DNA of 64,000 bases, from assembly GCA_016177735.1 (NCBI GenBank), contig JACOUS010000017.1:1-64000 (forward strand), written 5' to 3'. The position numbers were made by a program, and so were the translations under genes. The notes under the pieces are model-generated. The model was given only the letters and a program-made list of their open reading frames with translations, was not told where the DNA came from and made no database searches. This document shows positions 1-8,656 of this stretch, one piece after another. This stretch comes from Ignavibacteriales bacterium. Lineage in GTDB: Bacteria; Bacteroidota; Ignavibacteria; Ignavibacteriales; Melioribacteraceae. Every line of letters starts with the position of its first letter. Positions within the stretch are counted from its first letter, which is position 1.

Positions 1-309
1 TACCCCCTGAAGTAAAATCTAAAGTTACATTACTTGGTATAGTTAAATTTTCTGTAAGTGAATTTATTCCTACAGGCATTCGTATTGTCCTTGGGGCAGT
101 AGATATATACGCAAGCGCACTATCCATATTAGCCTTAAAAGTAGCACCATTAAATTGGTTCAGGCTAATTACCCCGCTATGGTTCTGTAACCAATAGGGT
201 GTAACATAATAACCGCTCTGCGCTTTATTTGAGTCCGCAACATTTACCTTGTCCTGAGCAAACATTAACAATGGTAGAAAGTACATTACAAAAAATATTT
301 TTTTCATAT
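1..309 (-). CDS. Secreted right-handed beta-helix protein, N-terminal part only
   Basis: The gene runs off the left edge of the window, so only the first 103 codons are visible. An AAGGAGAG ribosome binding site lies just upstream of the ATG, which fixes the start. The product begins with two lysines and a hydrophobic stretch ending near FAQD, a clear signal peptide, so the protein is exported. Residues about 55-103 (ALAYISTAPRTIRMPVG, then NLTIPSNVTLDF) have the pattern of the first coils of pectate-lyase-like or tailspike-like beta-helix proteins, which bind or cleave polysaccharides. The beta-helix assignment comes from sequence pattern only and the specificity cannot be judged from the fragment. 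It lies at the 3' end of the polysaccharide locus, so a role in handling the surface glycan is possible. Confidence 0.7.
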
Positions 310-475
310 TCTCTCCTTGAATTCATTTGCAGAGAATTTGTAGTCACTTAAAAACAGTTGCACACGAAAGAATTTTATTCTATATCTATAATAGAAATAT
401 TTATCAGAGTGAACCATTAAGGGGGTACAATTTTTCCAATCGTAATACTTTGAATTTGACAACAAAACTTATCGC

Positions 476-1174
476 TCATAGCATTTTCCTTACTTTGAGC
501 AATTGTTTGAAAAGTCTGAAACCATGTTTTAAAAACTTAAATGCTTTCACACTAGGTTCGCCGCCAAATCTCTTCCGGAAACCAATGCTTACCCAGTGTA
601 TATCGTCATGTTTATTTTGAAGAATACTAAGCAATATGTTGGCTAAATAAAAATCAGGCGGAATTCTATCAATAACTTTTTGAAGAGTATCTCTTTTCAT
701 TAAACGAAAAGGAACATTAGCATCTTTGACAAAATTGTAAGTAGTAAAAAAAATTAAAATGGTTACAACACGAGAAATAATCTTTCGTACAAAACCGTCC
801 TCGCGATATATCCTGTATCCATAAATTACATCATGTTTTTTAGAACAAGATAGAAAATGTGGAAAGTACTTTGGATCGCATTGTCCATCAGAATCTATTT
901 GAAATATCCAATCGTATCCATTTACCAAAGCAATTCTATATCCGCATAAACAACTTTGACCGTGTCCTGAATTTTCTTTGTTCACTATTTTCAACTCTTT
1001 AGTGTTTGTAGCTAAGCTTTCGAGTATAGAAAGTGTGTTGTCTGTTGAACCATCGTTGCATACTATAATATTAAAACTAAGTTTCTGATTTCTTAGCATA
1101 GCAAGCCACTCATTCAAAACTTTTTCAATATTAGCTTCCTCATTATATACCGGCATTACTACAGCTAGATTCAA
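476..1174 (-). CDS. Glycosyltransferase family 2 (DPM1/dolichol-phosphate-mannose-synthase-like)
   Basis: GT-A fold glycosyltransferase of 232 residues. The N-terminus shows the family signature MPVYNEE (residues 7-13), the nucleotide-binding DGSTD (41-45) and the metal-binding DSDG (94-97). A moderately hydrophobic stretch lies near residues 131-148. The start codon is TTG: the conserved strand begins straight after it and AAGGGA lies about nine bases upstream. The next gene upstream is a GtrA-family membrane protein, six bases away. GT2 plus GtrA is the usual pairing for a polyprenyl-phosphate sugar synthase and its flippase, so this enzyme probably loads a sugar onto undecaprenyl phosphate on the cytoplasmic side. 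Sugar identity is unknown. Confidence 0.88.
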   Translation of the reverse strand: MNLAVVMPVYNEEANIEKVLNEWLAMLRNQKLSFNIIVCNDGSTDNTLSILESLATNTKELKIVNKENSGHGQSCLCGYRIALVNGYDWIFQIDSDGQCDPKYFPHFLSCSKKHDVIYGYRIYREDGFVRKIISRVVTILIFFTTYNFVKDANVPFRLMKRDTLQKVIDRIPPDFYLANILLSILQNKHDDIHWVSIGFRKRFGGEPSVKAFKFLKHGFRLFKQLLKVRKML

Positions 1175-1180
1175 AATAAA

Positions 1181-1627
1181 TTATCCCTTAAAGACTATGA
1201 ATTTTTTAGAAAGGAAATTAAAAACAGTTACGACCACAATTGAATTACCCTTTGAAAAAATAACCGGCAAGCTGAATTTTTCGACAGAGACATATATAAC
1301 GAGCTGATTGAGTAATAAGGCAACAGTGGAAGTTAAAAGAAAGATTGTCAGTTCGAGGCTTTGGAATCGATATTTCCCGTTAATGAATACCCATCTTATA
1401 CTGATTAGATAATTAATTAGGCTGCCAACAAGAAAACCAAATGCGGCTGCTACCAGATAATTAACATTAAGCAATTTATAAAGTAGAAAAAGAATTAATA
1501 GGTCAATAGAAACAGTAAAAGCACCAGTTATAACAAACCTTAATGGCTGGATAACTGTTTTCGTATTGGGAGATAAAGTGAAAAGTTGATGAAAATAATT
1601 TAATAAGGCACTATTTTTTTTGTACAT
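1181..1627 (-). CDS. GtrA family membrane protein
   Basis: A 148-residue integral membrane protein with four predicted helices (roughly residues 28-50, 55-75, 90-110 and 120-142). The first half matches GtrA: a phenylalanine-valine-rich first helix (RFVITGAFTVSIDLL), then the LINYLISIRWVF segment typical of the family. GtrA-like proteins are thought to flip polyprenyl-phosphate-linked monosaccharides across the cytoplasmic membrane. Its first 17 bases overlap the end of the upstream UDP-galactopyranose mutase gene, and the GT2 gene follows immediately, so the three genes are probably co-translated. The lipid-linked sugar would then be used outside by a membrane GT such as the GT39-like protein two genes upstream. 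Confidence 0.85.
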   Translation of the reverse strand: MYKKNSALLNYFHQLFTLSPNTKTVIQPLRFVITGAFTVSIDLLILFLLYKLLNVNYLVAAAFGFLVGSLINYLISIRWVFINGKYRFQSLELTIFLLTSTVALLLNQLVIYVSVEKFSLPVIFSKGNSIVVVTVFNFLSKKFIVFKG

Positions 1628-2747
1628 AATTTTTAAACTTAGCCATTGCAGACGCTATAACCTGGTGCATATCATAATATCTGTATTCAGCTAACCTCCC
1701 TAGAAATATCACTGACTTTTCTGCTGAGGTTAAATTTTCATACTTCTTGAAGATAGAATCATTCTCTGAATTTCTAATTGGATAGTAAGGTTCGTGCGCG
1801 CTGTCTGCTTTATCTGAAAATTCTATAAAAGCCACCGAAAGCTTGTGCTTATTTTCCGGTAAAAACCATTTATACTCTGTGATTCGTGTAAAAGGCTTGC
1901 TGTAATCAGTATAATTCATTTGAGCAACCCCCTGAATCTCTTTGTCAACTACACGTTCAAATCGTAGTGTTCTATAAGGCAATACTCCGAATTGATAATC
2001 AAAATATTCATCAACGGAACCAGTGTACACCAATACTCTATAGCAACTTCTCCAATTTTTATATTCTTGTTTGAAATCGGTATTAAGCAACAATTTAATT
2101 TTATCCGACGCAAGAATTCGACTAAAGAGTGTTGTATAACCATCCAATGGAATACCTTGATAAATATCTTCAAAATAATTGTCATTATAATTAAACCTAA
2201 TAGGTAATCTCTTGGCTACACTAATATTTATTTTTTTAGGATCACACCCCCATTGCTTAATAGAATAATATTTGTAAAAAGCTTCATATAATTCTATCCC
2301 TACCGAGGCAGTCACAAATTCTTCAAAATTAGAGATTCTAGCATGTTTGATACGCACTGATTCAATATACTGGAAGGCTTCCACTGGAGAAAATTTCTTT
2401 TTAAAAAATTGATTTATAGTGTGCAAATTAATCGGCAATGAATAGACCGAACCATTGGAATTAGCTTTCACCCTATGTGTATAATTAGTAAAAGCAGAAA
2501 ATTTATTCACCCAATTCCATATTTCTTTTGAACTAGTATGAAAAATGTGGGGACCATATTTATGTACTTCAATATTCGTTTCTTCATCTTTATATGAAAA
2601 ACAATTCCCTCCAAGATGATTTCTTTTATCAATTATATGACATGTATAACCAGTATCAGCGGCTAAACGGGCAAATGTAGCTCCACTAAAACCGGCTCCA
2701 ACAATTAAAAAATCCGCCTTAAAAGAGGGTCGGATCTTATCATTCAT
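1611..2747 (-). CDS. glf: UDP-galactopyranose mutase
   Basis: FAD-dependent mutase of 378 residues that interconverts UDP-galactopyranose and UDP-galactofuranose in the cytoplasm. The dinucleotide-binding motif GAGFSG is at residues 17-22, followed by the family motif HLGGNCF (44-50) and KYGPHIFHTS. The C-terminal FLGRLAEYRYYDMHQVIASAM is the highly conserved Glf end and includes the arginine that binds the UDP phosphates. Length is normal for the family. It overlaps the upstream membrane GT by eight bases and the downstream GtrA gene by seventeen. Its presence indicates that the glycan made by this locus contains galactofuranose. Confidence 0.95.
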   Translation of the reverse strand: MNDKIRPSFKADFLIVGAGFSGATFARLAADTGYTCHIIDKRNHLGGNCFSYKDEETNIEVHKYGPHIFHTSSKEIWNWVNKFSAFTNYTHRVKANSNGSVYSLPINLHTINQFFKKKFSPVEAFQYIESVRIKHARISNFEEFVTASVGIELYEAFYKYYSIKQWGCDPKKINISVAKRLPIRFNYNDNYFEDIYQGIPLDGYTTLFSRILASDKIKLLLNTDFKQEYKNWRSCYRVLVYTGSVDEYFDYQFGVLPYRTLRFERVVDKEIQGVAQMNYTDYSKPFTRITEYKWFLPENKHKLSVAFIEFSDKADSAHEPYYPIRNSENDSIFKKYENLTSAEKSVIFLGRLAEYRYYDMHQVIASAMAKFKNYVQKK

Positions 2748-4275
2748 AGATTATAAAATCCTTGTTCTCTAAAATTGGGATAAATTTATGTGACTTTAAC
2801 AATAATTCCTTCTCTAAACCTATATCAAATAAATCGTGCTTCTTTGAATAAATCACAATTGCCTTACCAGGATATAAATCTTGGTTAAGTGTTCCCTGAA
2901 TAATTAATTTGGCTTTTCGAATTGATATCCAATTTTTAGGTTTTTCAAAATTTTCGAAGTCTAATCCATAATATGCAGCCGTTTTCATATCACCAACGAA
3001 ATAAACTGTTTTACTCATCTCATAATTATTGAGGACATGGTTAATTGTATTTTTATAATCATCTTTTTGATAGGAGGGATTAAATCTTAATTGAATGGAT
3101 GAAAAGGACAAAAATATTATTGACATACTAAAAAAGAATATCATTTTATTTTTTGTCGCAAGCGAAGTCAATTCCTCACTTAACTCTGATATATAAAAAA
3201 TTAGAAATGGAAGAACAAAAGCCAAATGCCTTCCAAGAAATCTAAAACTAAAAAGAAATGAAAAGACAAAGAAAAGTACACTTATAAACATTGCAGATAC
3301 GAACAACGGGTGGAAAATATATTTCTTAATTATTTTCCTATTAGCAAGGAAGAATAATGCAATTATTGAAAAAGAGATCACTAATAATGAGAAAGATACA
3401 ACCAAAATAAACTGTAAGTAATTAATCTCTGTACCTAAATTACGCAGTGTATTTCTAGGCGGACCTAAGCCTAACATTCCAAGAAATTCATAAAACACAA
3501 AAGCCAAGTTCCCCAAACTAGGTAATTGCTTCATCCCACCTGAACCACTTTTGAGAGTATAATAATAATAGACCGCAATCACAGCAAATAACGGCAAAGC
3601 AAGTATTATTTGGGCAGACCAATTCTTTAACAATAATTTTATTGTACTATACTTGTCCCTCCCAATAATATAGACGTATAAGATTATTCCGGGGACAAAG
3701 AAAAGGAAAAGCATATTTAAACTTAATCCTACGAGTAACAGAAAAATTGTTAGATATTTTTTTTTGTTACTGATTATATTTCCTTTCACAATTATTAATA
3801 AAGTACCGGCTAACGAAAACATTGCAATTGTAGATCTGGCTTCATTCATGTTGTACCAAATAAATGGATGAACCATAACAAAAACCATCACAAACATTTT
3901 TACAAATTTTGAGTAATCGGAATTGATCAGAGCATACAAAAAAAGATAAATGAAAAAAATATTTGTCGTACGCAGTAGGTATTCACCGTGCCCTAAGATT
4001 TTTTCAAAGCCCCACATGGCAAAAAGATAGCCTGGCATCTGAGCTTCTGAACTCAAAGCAGACGAAATTTTGACAACTAAGTTGTTCAAATTATTTTGTG
4101 ATGCATAAAATGCAGTTGCTGCTTCATCTATCCAGAGGCTGTGATTGTTTATCATTAAAAACGGTAAAAAAATTATTAGTAAATAGACTGCAACTATTCG
4201 AAACTTCATTTGATTGCCCAACATTCCTTTAAGAAAGACGATTACAGTTTTTTCAGCTGTTTGTACGATCTTCAT
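2740..4275 (-). CDS. Membrane glycosyltransferase, GT39/ArnT-like
   Basis: A 511-residue polytopic membrane protein with about eleven hydrophobic segments between residues 25 and 400 and a soluble C-terminal tail. It has the features of the ArnT/PMT superfamily: an acidic WIDEAAT just after the first helix (the expected catalytic aspartate loop), a MPGYLFAMWGF segment in the first extracytoplasmic loop, and NEARSTIAMF at the start of the fourth helix. Such enzymes transfer sugars from polyprenyl-phosphate carriers on the outer face of the membrane, which fits the GT2 plus GtrA pair downstream. The start is uncertain: no good ribosome binding site is visible, and the methionine at residue 23 is an alternative. 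Base composition looks more AT-rich than the genes from 4,301 onward. Confidence 0.8.
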   Translation of the reverse strand: MKIVQTAEKTVIVFLKGMLGNQMKFRIVAVYLLIIFLPFLMINNHSLWIDEAATAFYASQNNLNNLVVKISSALSSEAQMPGYLFAMWGFEKILGHGEYLLRTTNIFFIYLFLYALINSDYSKFVKMFVMVFVMVHPFIWYNMNEARSTIAMFSLAGTLLIIVKGNIISNKKKYLTIFLLLVGLSLNMLFLFFVPGIILYVYIIGRDKYSTIKLLLKNWSAQIILALPLFAVIAVYYYYTLKSGSGGMKQLPSLGNLAFVFYEFLGMLGLGPPRNTLRNLGTEINYLQFILVVSFSLLVISFSIIALFFLANRKIIKKYIFHPLFVSAMFISVLFFVFSFLFSFRFLGRHLAFVLPFLIFYISELSEELTSLATKNKMIFFFSMSIIFLSFSSIQLRFNPSYQKDDYKNTINHVLNNYEMSKTVYFVGDMKTAAYYGLDFENFEKPKNWISIRKAKLIIQGTLNQDLYPGKAIVIYSKKHDLFDIGLEKELLLKSHKFIPILENKDFIIYE

Positions 4276-4300
4276 CGCAATCGACTAACAAGATTATTTT

Positions 4301-5143
4301 TTACTTCTCAGCTATAATGATTAACTGCTGGAAAGGAAATCTTTTCGGGGTTATTCTGTCGAACAGAAACAATACACTCAACGGCATAATACCGAAGAAG
4401 AGCCGCATCATTCTAAAAATTATGTTTTTAAAAGTCGTTGCAATTCCCTTTTGTTCATGTTTGATAAACCAACCGGTTAAACGGTCAGTTAGAAATATTT
4501 CCTTAACAGTAAATCCAGCTTTATCAAGCATATTCTCTGCGGTTATTTCACTGTAATTATGAACATGCTTCGGATCTTGCCAGACTTCATTGATTGGAAG
4601 ATTTAACAGCAGAGTTCCGCCGTCTTCCAAATTCATGTGGAATGTTTTAAGCAGTTCTCTGTCGTTAATTACATGTTCCAAAACATGCGAACATGAAATT
4701 ATATCGAATCTCTTTCCCTGATTGTTTGCCATAAATTCTTCTATTGAAATCGTTTTAATATTTTTTTTTAGAAGACCGGCAATGTTAGATAAATTTCTGA
4801 GTGAGTTCGAGGAAATATCTGCCGCATATAATTCCATACTTGAATTCATTTTCAGAAGCAGTGAGCCGTGCCCGCACCCGTAATCGAGATATTTTACTTT
4901 TTTATTTCTTCGTTGATAAGCATTGAGAATACTTTTCAAATAGAAATAATTTCTTTTGGATTTCGATTGCTGATCATACGAGACTAATGAATGCAGTAAG
5001 GCAATTATCGAATATTTTTTCTTGTAGAGTTTCTCGTAATAATCAATATTCAGTTCTTCGATTTGATTGGTAATCACTGTTGTTCCAACTGATATTATGT
5101 TTTTTCTTAGCTCTTTACACTTTGCGAGAAAATGATTCAACAC
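4301..5143 (-). CDS. Class I SAM-dependent methyltransferase
   Basis: A 280-residue Rossmann methyltransferase. Motif I is DYGCGHG (residues 87-93), an acidic residue follows in LYAADIS, and the motif IV region reads CSHVLEHV, the usual Methyltransf_11/23 pattern. The C-terminal part is hydrophobic (residues 245-265) and may sit on the membrane. It starts with GTG four bases after the stop codon of the upstream GT2 gene and has no obvious ribosome binding site, so translation is probably coupled to that gene. It likely methylates a sugar or a lipid-linked intermediate; the substrate is not apparent. Confidence 0.85.
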   Translation of the reverse strand: MLNHFLAKCKELRKNIISVGTTVITNQIEELNIDYYEKLYKKKYSIIALLHSLVSYDQQSKSKRNYFYLKSILNAYQRRNKKVKYLDYGCGHGSLLLKMNSSMELYAADISSNSLRNLSNIAGLLKKNIKTISIEEFMANNQGKRFDIISCSHVLEHVINDRELLKTFHMNLEDGGTLLLNLPINEVWQDPKHVHNYSEITAENMLDKAGFTVKEIFLTDRLTGWFIKHEQKGIATTFKNIIFRMMRLFFGIMPLSVLFLFDRITPKRFPFQQLIIIAEK

Positions 5144-5147
5144 AAAA

Positions 5148-5924
5148 TCAGAAATAAGAACCGTTTAAAAACTTTTTGATGATTCTTTTGGTTTTGTAAA
5201 AACGGGACGCGGTATAGACAACATATTTATTAGAGATTATTCCGCTTGTGCTTGCATGAAATATTTGGTTAACATGTTTTTCAACTTCGGATGTGCCGGC
5301 AATCGATTTGCTTTGATTGTGAAATCTGTAAGCGCCCCAAATTTTATTTGCATGAATAATTTTGCAATTATTCTGCCCGAGACGTAAATAGAATTCATAA
5401 TCCATTGCATACTGCAAATCTTCCCGCAATCCGCCGAATTTTTCAAAACATCTTTTTCTGAAAAATCCGGCACAGTTGGCATGGTAACATCCTTTCGACC
5501 AGAGATATATTTTATAATCGTACGGAATTTCTTTCCGCGTTCTCAGCACTATATCGTTTTCATCGATGAAATTATAGTTGCTGAATACAACATCAACATC
5601 GGGATGATTTTCAAAAATTTTCGCGCTTTCTTTAATTGCATTGGGATAATAAATATCATCCGAGTTGAGCCAGCCGATTATTTCGCCGGTCGCATGTTCC
5701 AATCCTTTGTTGAATGCGTGACTCTGTCCTCTGTCTTTCTCGCTTACCCAATAAGAAATTTTATCCTGATATTTTTTTATCACTTCAACAGAACCGTCTG
5801 TTGAGCCGCCGTCAATTATGATAAACTCCAACTCGCTGTAATTCTGTCCGAGTATACTCTGGATCGTTTTTTCGAGAAACTTTGACTGATTAAAAGACGG
5901 TGTTATGATTGAGTATTTTAACAT
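5148..5924 (-). CDS. Glycosyltransferase family 2
   Basis: A 258-residue cytoplasmic GT-A glycosyltransferase. TPSFNQ (8-13), DGGSTDGS (38-45), GWLNSDD (84-90, the metal-binding acidic motif) and the downstream AMDYEFYLRLG (family ED/DxE region) are all intact. This is the WcaA/WbbL-like GT2 group that adds one sugar to a growing lipid-linked glycan. The next gene downstream (the methyltransferase) begins four bases after its stop. Acceptor and donor sugars cannot be read from sequence. Confidence 0.92.
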   Translation of the reverse strand: MLKYSIITPSFNQSKFLEKTIQSILGQNYSELEFIIIDGGSTDGSVEVIKKYQDKISYWVSEKDRGQSHAFNKGLEHATGEIIGWLNSDDIYYPNAIKESAKIFENHPDVDVVFSNYNFIDENDIVLRTRKEIPYDYKIYLWSKGCYHANCAGFFRKRCFEKFGGLREDLQYAMDYEFYLRLGQNNCKIIHANKIWGAYRFHNQSKSIAGTSEVEKHVNQIFHASTSGIISNKYVVYTASRFYKTKRIIKKFLNGSYF

Positions 5925-5959
5925 AACAAAACGTATCTCAACTATTTTTTAATTTTATG

Positions 5960-6007
5960 CAACGCGGATGTTATCAGCGGAAATCCGCCTTCTATTTTTC
6001 TTTTCTT
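5960..6007. repeat. Short derivative of an intergenic GCGGAT palindrome
   Basis: This segment holds AACGCGGATG, then GCGG, AATCCGCC and a tail TTCTATTTTTCTTTT. The left end and the tail match the ends of the longer element at 19,741-19,885, so it looks like an internally deleted copy. It lies between a GT2 gene and a GT4 gene, both on the minus strand. Confidence 0.6.
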
Positions 6008-6018
6008 CTGCATAGATA

Positions 6019-7191
6019 TTAATTTTTCTCTATCGTTTTGAGGATAACCTTTGTCCAATTGCCGATAAAATTTTCTACGGATAATTCTTTTGTACGTTCA
6101 AATCCTTTCTCCCTCAATTCCACTCTAATTTCTTTATCGTTCCACACTTCTAAAATTTTTTCCGCTATATCATCAACATCGAAAGGATCGAACAGAAGTC
6201 CGGCACAGCCAAGCTGCTGCGGCATGGAAAATTTATTCGAGCACAAAACCGGCGTGCCCAAAACCATTGCTTCCAAGACCGGCAGATTTGTGTATTCGGC
6301 AAAGCTTGCAAACACAAGTGCAACAGCTTTCTTGTACAAAGCAACTAAATCCTTTTCCGGAATGTAACCGAGACATTTAATTTGATCATTCATGCCAAGT
6401 TCGTTAATCAATTCAACAACGTTGCCGTAATTTTGCCATTCGGCACCGGCAAATACTGCGTCAACTGTTGTGTTGTATTTTATTTTTAATAGATGGATTG
6501 CCTTCACCAATCGTTTGTGATTTTTGTGCGACCAAAATTGCGCCGGATAAAAAATAAAATTCTCCGGCAATTTGTATTTATCACAAATCTCATCAACTTC
6601 CTTTTCCGGCAAATTTTTGTATTGATAAATATGAGGCGGTGCGCACATAGGGATCGGAATCAGTTTGTCTGCTTTGACATTGAAAAAAGAAATTAAGTCT
6701 TCGGCGTTTTCGTTGGAGTCAACAACAACATAATCGGAATATTTTAATAATTTTCTCGTCGAAATATCGCGTATCAAATTTCCGTTCCGTGAATACTCGG
6801 GTAAATTCGGATAGTATCGGTACATCACATCACCGATGAAACTTATTGTCGGGACTTCAAGTTGAAATCCAATATTCGAACCGAAGCTTATCAACAAATC
6901 CATTTCCATTTTTTTGATTTTTTCATATCTGCCAAGCAGCGGAGATTTGATTCCAAAATATGTCGAACCGCCGCGGATTATCTTCGGGAAGATATTTTCG
7001 TGCTCACCAATGTAGATGCGCTCAAAACTATTTGTTCCATTAAATTTATTTTCAAAATTGATATCATCATAAAAAACATGGAGATGAAATTTTTTATCTT
7101 TTTTAAGTCCTTCGAGCAGACTCATGATATAATGGAATCCGCCGCCGGTGCTTAAAACTTTCGTGAAATTTAATATCCCGATTTTATACAT
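6019..7191 (-). CDS. Glycosyltransferase family 4 (GT-B)
   Basis: A 390-residue GT-B enzyme. The N-terminal glycine-rich acceptor loop reads STGGGFHY (residues 14-21). The donor domain contains FIFYPAQFWSHKNH (the NxKN-like strand), VFAGAEWQNYG, and the conserved EYTNLPVLEAMVLGTPVL, the E-x7-E motif of retaining GT4 transferases, here with N in the place of the usual G. An AGGAAA ribosome binding site precedes the ATG. It probably adds a hexose to the nascent repeat unit at the inner face of the membrane. Confidence 0.9.
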   Translation of the reverse strand: MYKIGILNFTKVLSTGGGFHYIMSLLEGLKKDKKFHLHVFYDDINFENKFNGTNSFERIYIGEHENIFPKIIRGGSTYFGIKSPLLGRYEKIKKMEMDLLISFGSNIGFQLEVPTISFIGDVMYRYYPNLPEYSRNGNLIRDISTRKLLKYSDYVVVDSNENAEDLISFFNVKADKLIPIPMCAPPHIYQYKNLPEKEVDEICDKYKLPENFIFYPAQFWSHKNHKRLVKAIHLLKIKYNTTVDAVFAGAEWQNYGNVVELINELGMNDQIKCLGYIPEKDLVALYKKAVALVFASFAEYTNLPVLEAMVLGTPVLCSNKFSMPQQLGCAGLLFDPFDVDDIAEKILEVWNDKEIRVELREKGFERTKELSVENFIGNWTKVILKTIEKN

Positions 7192-7207
7192 GGTTTCCTG
7201 AACTGTT

Positions 7208-7306
7208 GAGTTGCCTCAAAAGTAAATTTCTTTTAAAGAATAGCTCACAGATCAAATCTGATAGAACTGATTTGCACGGATTTTTGGTATTACTTTTGAG
7301 ACAGTT
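7208..7306. repeat. Intergenic element bounded by an 11-bp inverted repeat
   Basis: CTCAAAAGTAA at 7,215-7,225 and its exact complement TTACTTTTGAG at 7,290-7,300 bracket about 64 bases. Inside is a smaller palindrome, CAGATCAAATCTG (7,248-7,260). No open reading frame is present. It may be a remnant of a small transposable element or a family of intergenic repeat; only one copy is visible in this window. Confidence 0.5.
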
Positions 7307-7313
7307 TCTACAA

Positions 7314-8471
7314 TTATGTATATGAATTGGTTAGTGAGTTTATTACATCAAGGAAATTTTCGGCGACATATTCCAAATCTTCACCGGATAAATTTGGTCC
7401 GGAGGGGAGATAAAATCCCGAGTAAGCAACATCATTTGCAGCCGGGCATTCATCGAATTGAACAAATCCTTTTTCAATAAAAACATTTTGCATGTTGTAG
7501 GGTATAAATCCCTCACGCGTTTCAATTCTGCATTCCGTCAAATGATTCATTACAATTTCTCTTTTCCCTTTCAAAATTCCTTTCAACACAACATGATACA
7601 TCCAGTAAACATTTTTTGCATAATCTTTTTCTACCGGTAATTGCAAATATGGATTGTCCGCAAATTTTTCACTATAGAATTGTGCGACTTTGCGTTTGTT
7701 ATCGATGATGTTTTCAATTCGTTCAAGCTGGGCGCAGCCGAGTGCGGCTTGCAAGTTGGTCATTCTATAATTGTAACCGATATCCTGATGCATGAATTTA
7801 TTCTTAACGCCGAACGCAAGACTTTTGAGCACGGCAGCTTTTTCTGCATATGCAGAATTGTTGGTTATTATCATTCCGCCTTCGCCCGTCGTGAGAATTT
7901 TGTTTGCATAAAAGCTGAAACATCCGATATCTCCAAAACTTCCGACCTTCTTTCCTTTATATTCAGCGCCGTGTGCTTGTGCACAATCTTCTACCAGAAA
8001 TAAATTATGTCTGCGTGCAATTTCTGTTACCGGGTCCATATCAACCGGATGCCCGAAAAGATGAACAACAAGTATTGCTTTTGTTTGTTCCGTAATTTTT
8101 TCTTCAATCAATTTCGGATCGATGTTCAATGTATCTTTTTCGATATCAACCGGGATTGGTTTAGCGCCGGTGTAAAGAACGGCAAAAAATGTTGCCATAT
8201 TTGTCAATGAAGAAACAAGCACTTCATCGCCTGCACCGATTGATAAAGACAACATTGCAAGATGAAGAGCCGTTGTTCCGCTTGTTGTTGTTACTCCGTA
8301 TTTACAGCCGCAATACTCTGCAAAACCGTTTTCAAATTTTGAAAGATACTCTCCGTAAAAACCGGAGATTGCGTTATCTCTCAAAGCTTTGTTAACATAT
8401 TCCGATTCAAGTTCTCCCAAAACCGGCTGGGAAACCGGGACATGTTTTTTTGTTTCTGTGTTTGTTTGCAT
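7314..8471 (-). CDS. DegT/DnrJ/EryC1 aminotransferase (perosamine-synthetase-like)
   Basis: PLP-dependent sugar aminotransferase of 385 residues. The N-terminal pattern PVLGELESEYVNKAL, the TTSGTTALHLAML helix start, VEDCAQAHGA and the PLP lysine segment FYANKILTTGEGG are all intact. Overall it reads most like RfbE/PerA, which converts GDP-4-keto-6-deoxymannose to GDP-perosamine. A GDP-mannose 4,6-dehydratase that would supply the substrate is encoded at 43,235-44,473, so GDP-perosamine is a reasonable but unproven product. AAAGGA lies eight bases before the ATG. Confidence 0.88.
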   Translation of the reverse strand: MQTNTETKKHVPVSQPVLGELESEYVNKALRDNAISGFYGEYLSKFENGFAEYCGCKYGVTTTSGTTALHLAMLSLSIGAGDEVLVSSLTNMATFFAVLYTGAKPIPVDIEKDTLNIDPKLIEEKITEQTKAILVVHLFGHPVDMDPVTEIARRHNLFLVEDCAQAHGAEYKGKKVGSFGDIGCFSFYANKILTTGEGGMIITNNSAYAEKAAVLKSLAFGVKNKFMHQDIGYNYRMTNLQAALGCAQLERIENIIDNKRKVAQFYSEKFADNPYLQLPVEKDYAKNVYWMYHVVLKGILKGKREIVMNHLTECRIETREGFIPYNMQNVFIEKGFVQFDECPAANDVAYSGFYLPSGPNLSGEDLEYVAENFLDVINSLTNSYT

Positions 8472-8498
8472 CTACTTAATCCTTTGTGTCAAACCCAT

Positions 8499-8655
8499 TG
8501 TGTGAATTAATTTATCAACCGTTCAAACGGTTTTTTTTATTTTTTATCCATTAACACACGGCTTAAGCCGTGTGTTAATAAGAACTGATTCACTTTTGCA
8601 CAACTGTTTTAACAGTTTTTTATTCTTGTTTTTTAGTTCACATAACGGATTGTAC
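8499..8655. repeat. Array of three intergenic palindromes
   Basis: Three hairpins lie head to tail: AACCGTT-CA-AACGGTT (8,517-8,532), a perfect 30-bp palindrome centred at 8,564/8,565 (8,550-8,579), and AACTGTT-TT-AACAGTT (8,602-8,617). Each of the two outer hairpins is followed by a T-rich tract on the plus strand, which is the wrong direction to terminate the minus-strand genes here. A related but decayed copy lies at 17,601-17,680, so this is a dispersed repeat rather than a unique regulatory site. Confidence 0.7.
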
Positions 8656-8656
8656 A

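Noticed and set aside
327-620. A plus-strand frame of 97 residues near the left end
   Set aside because: It overlaps the start region of one minus-strand gene and the end of another, lacks a ribosome binding site and shows no family pattern.
8517-8538. A transcription terminator (hairpin plus eight T)
   Set aside because: The T-run is on the plus strand, but all nearby genes are on the minus strand; it is part of a dispersed repeat.
8499-8655. A CRISPR array
   Set aside because: The repeated units are palindromes of different sequence with no regular spacing and no unique spacers; no cas gene is in the window.
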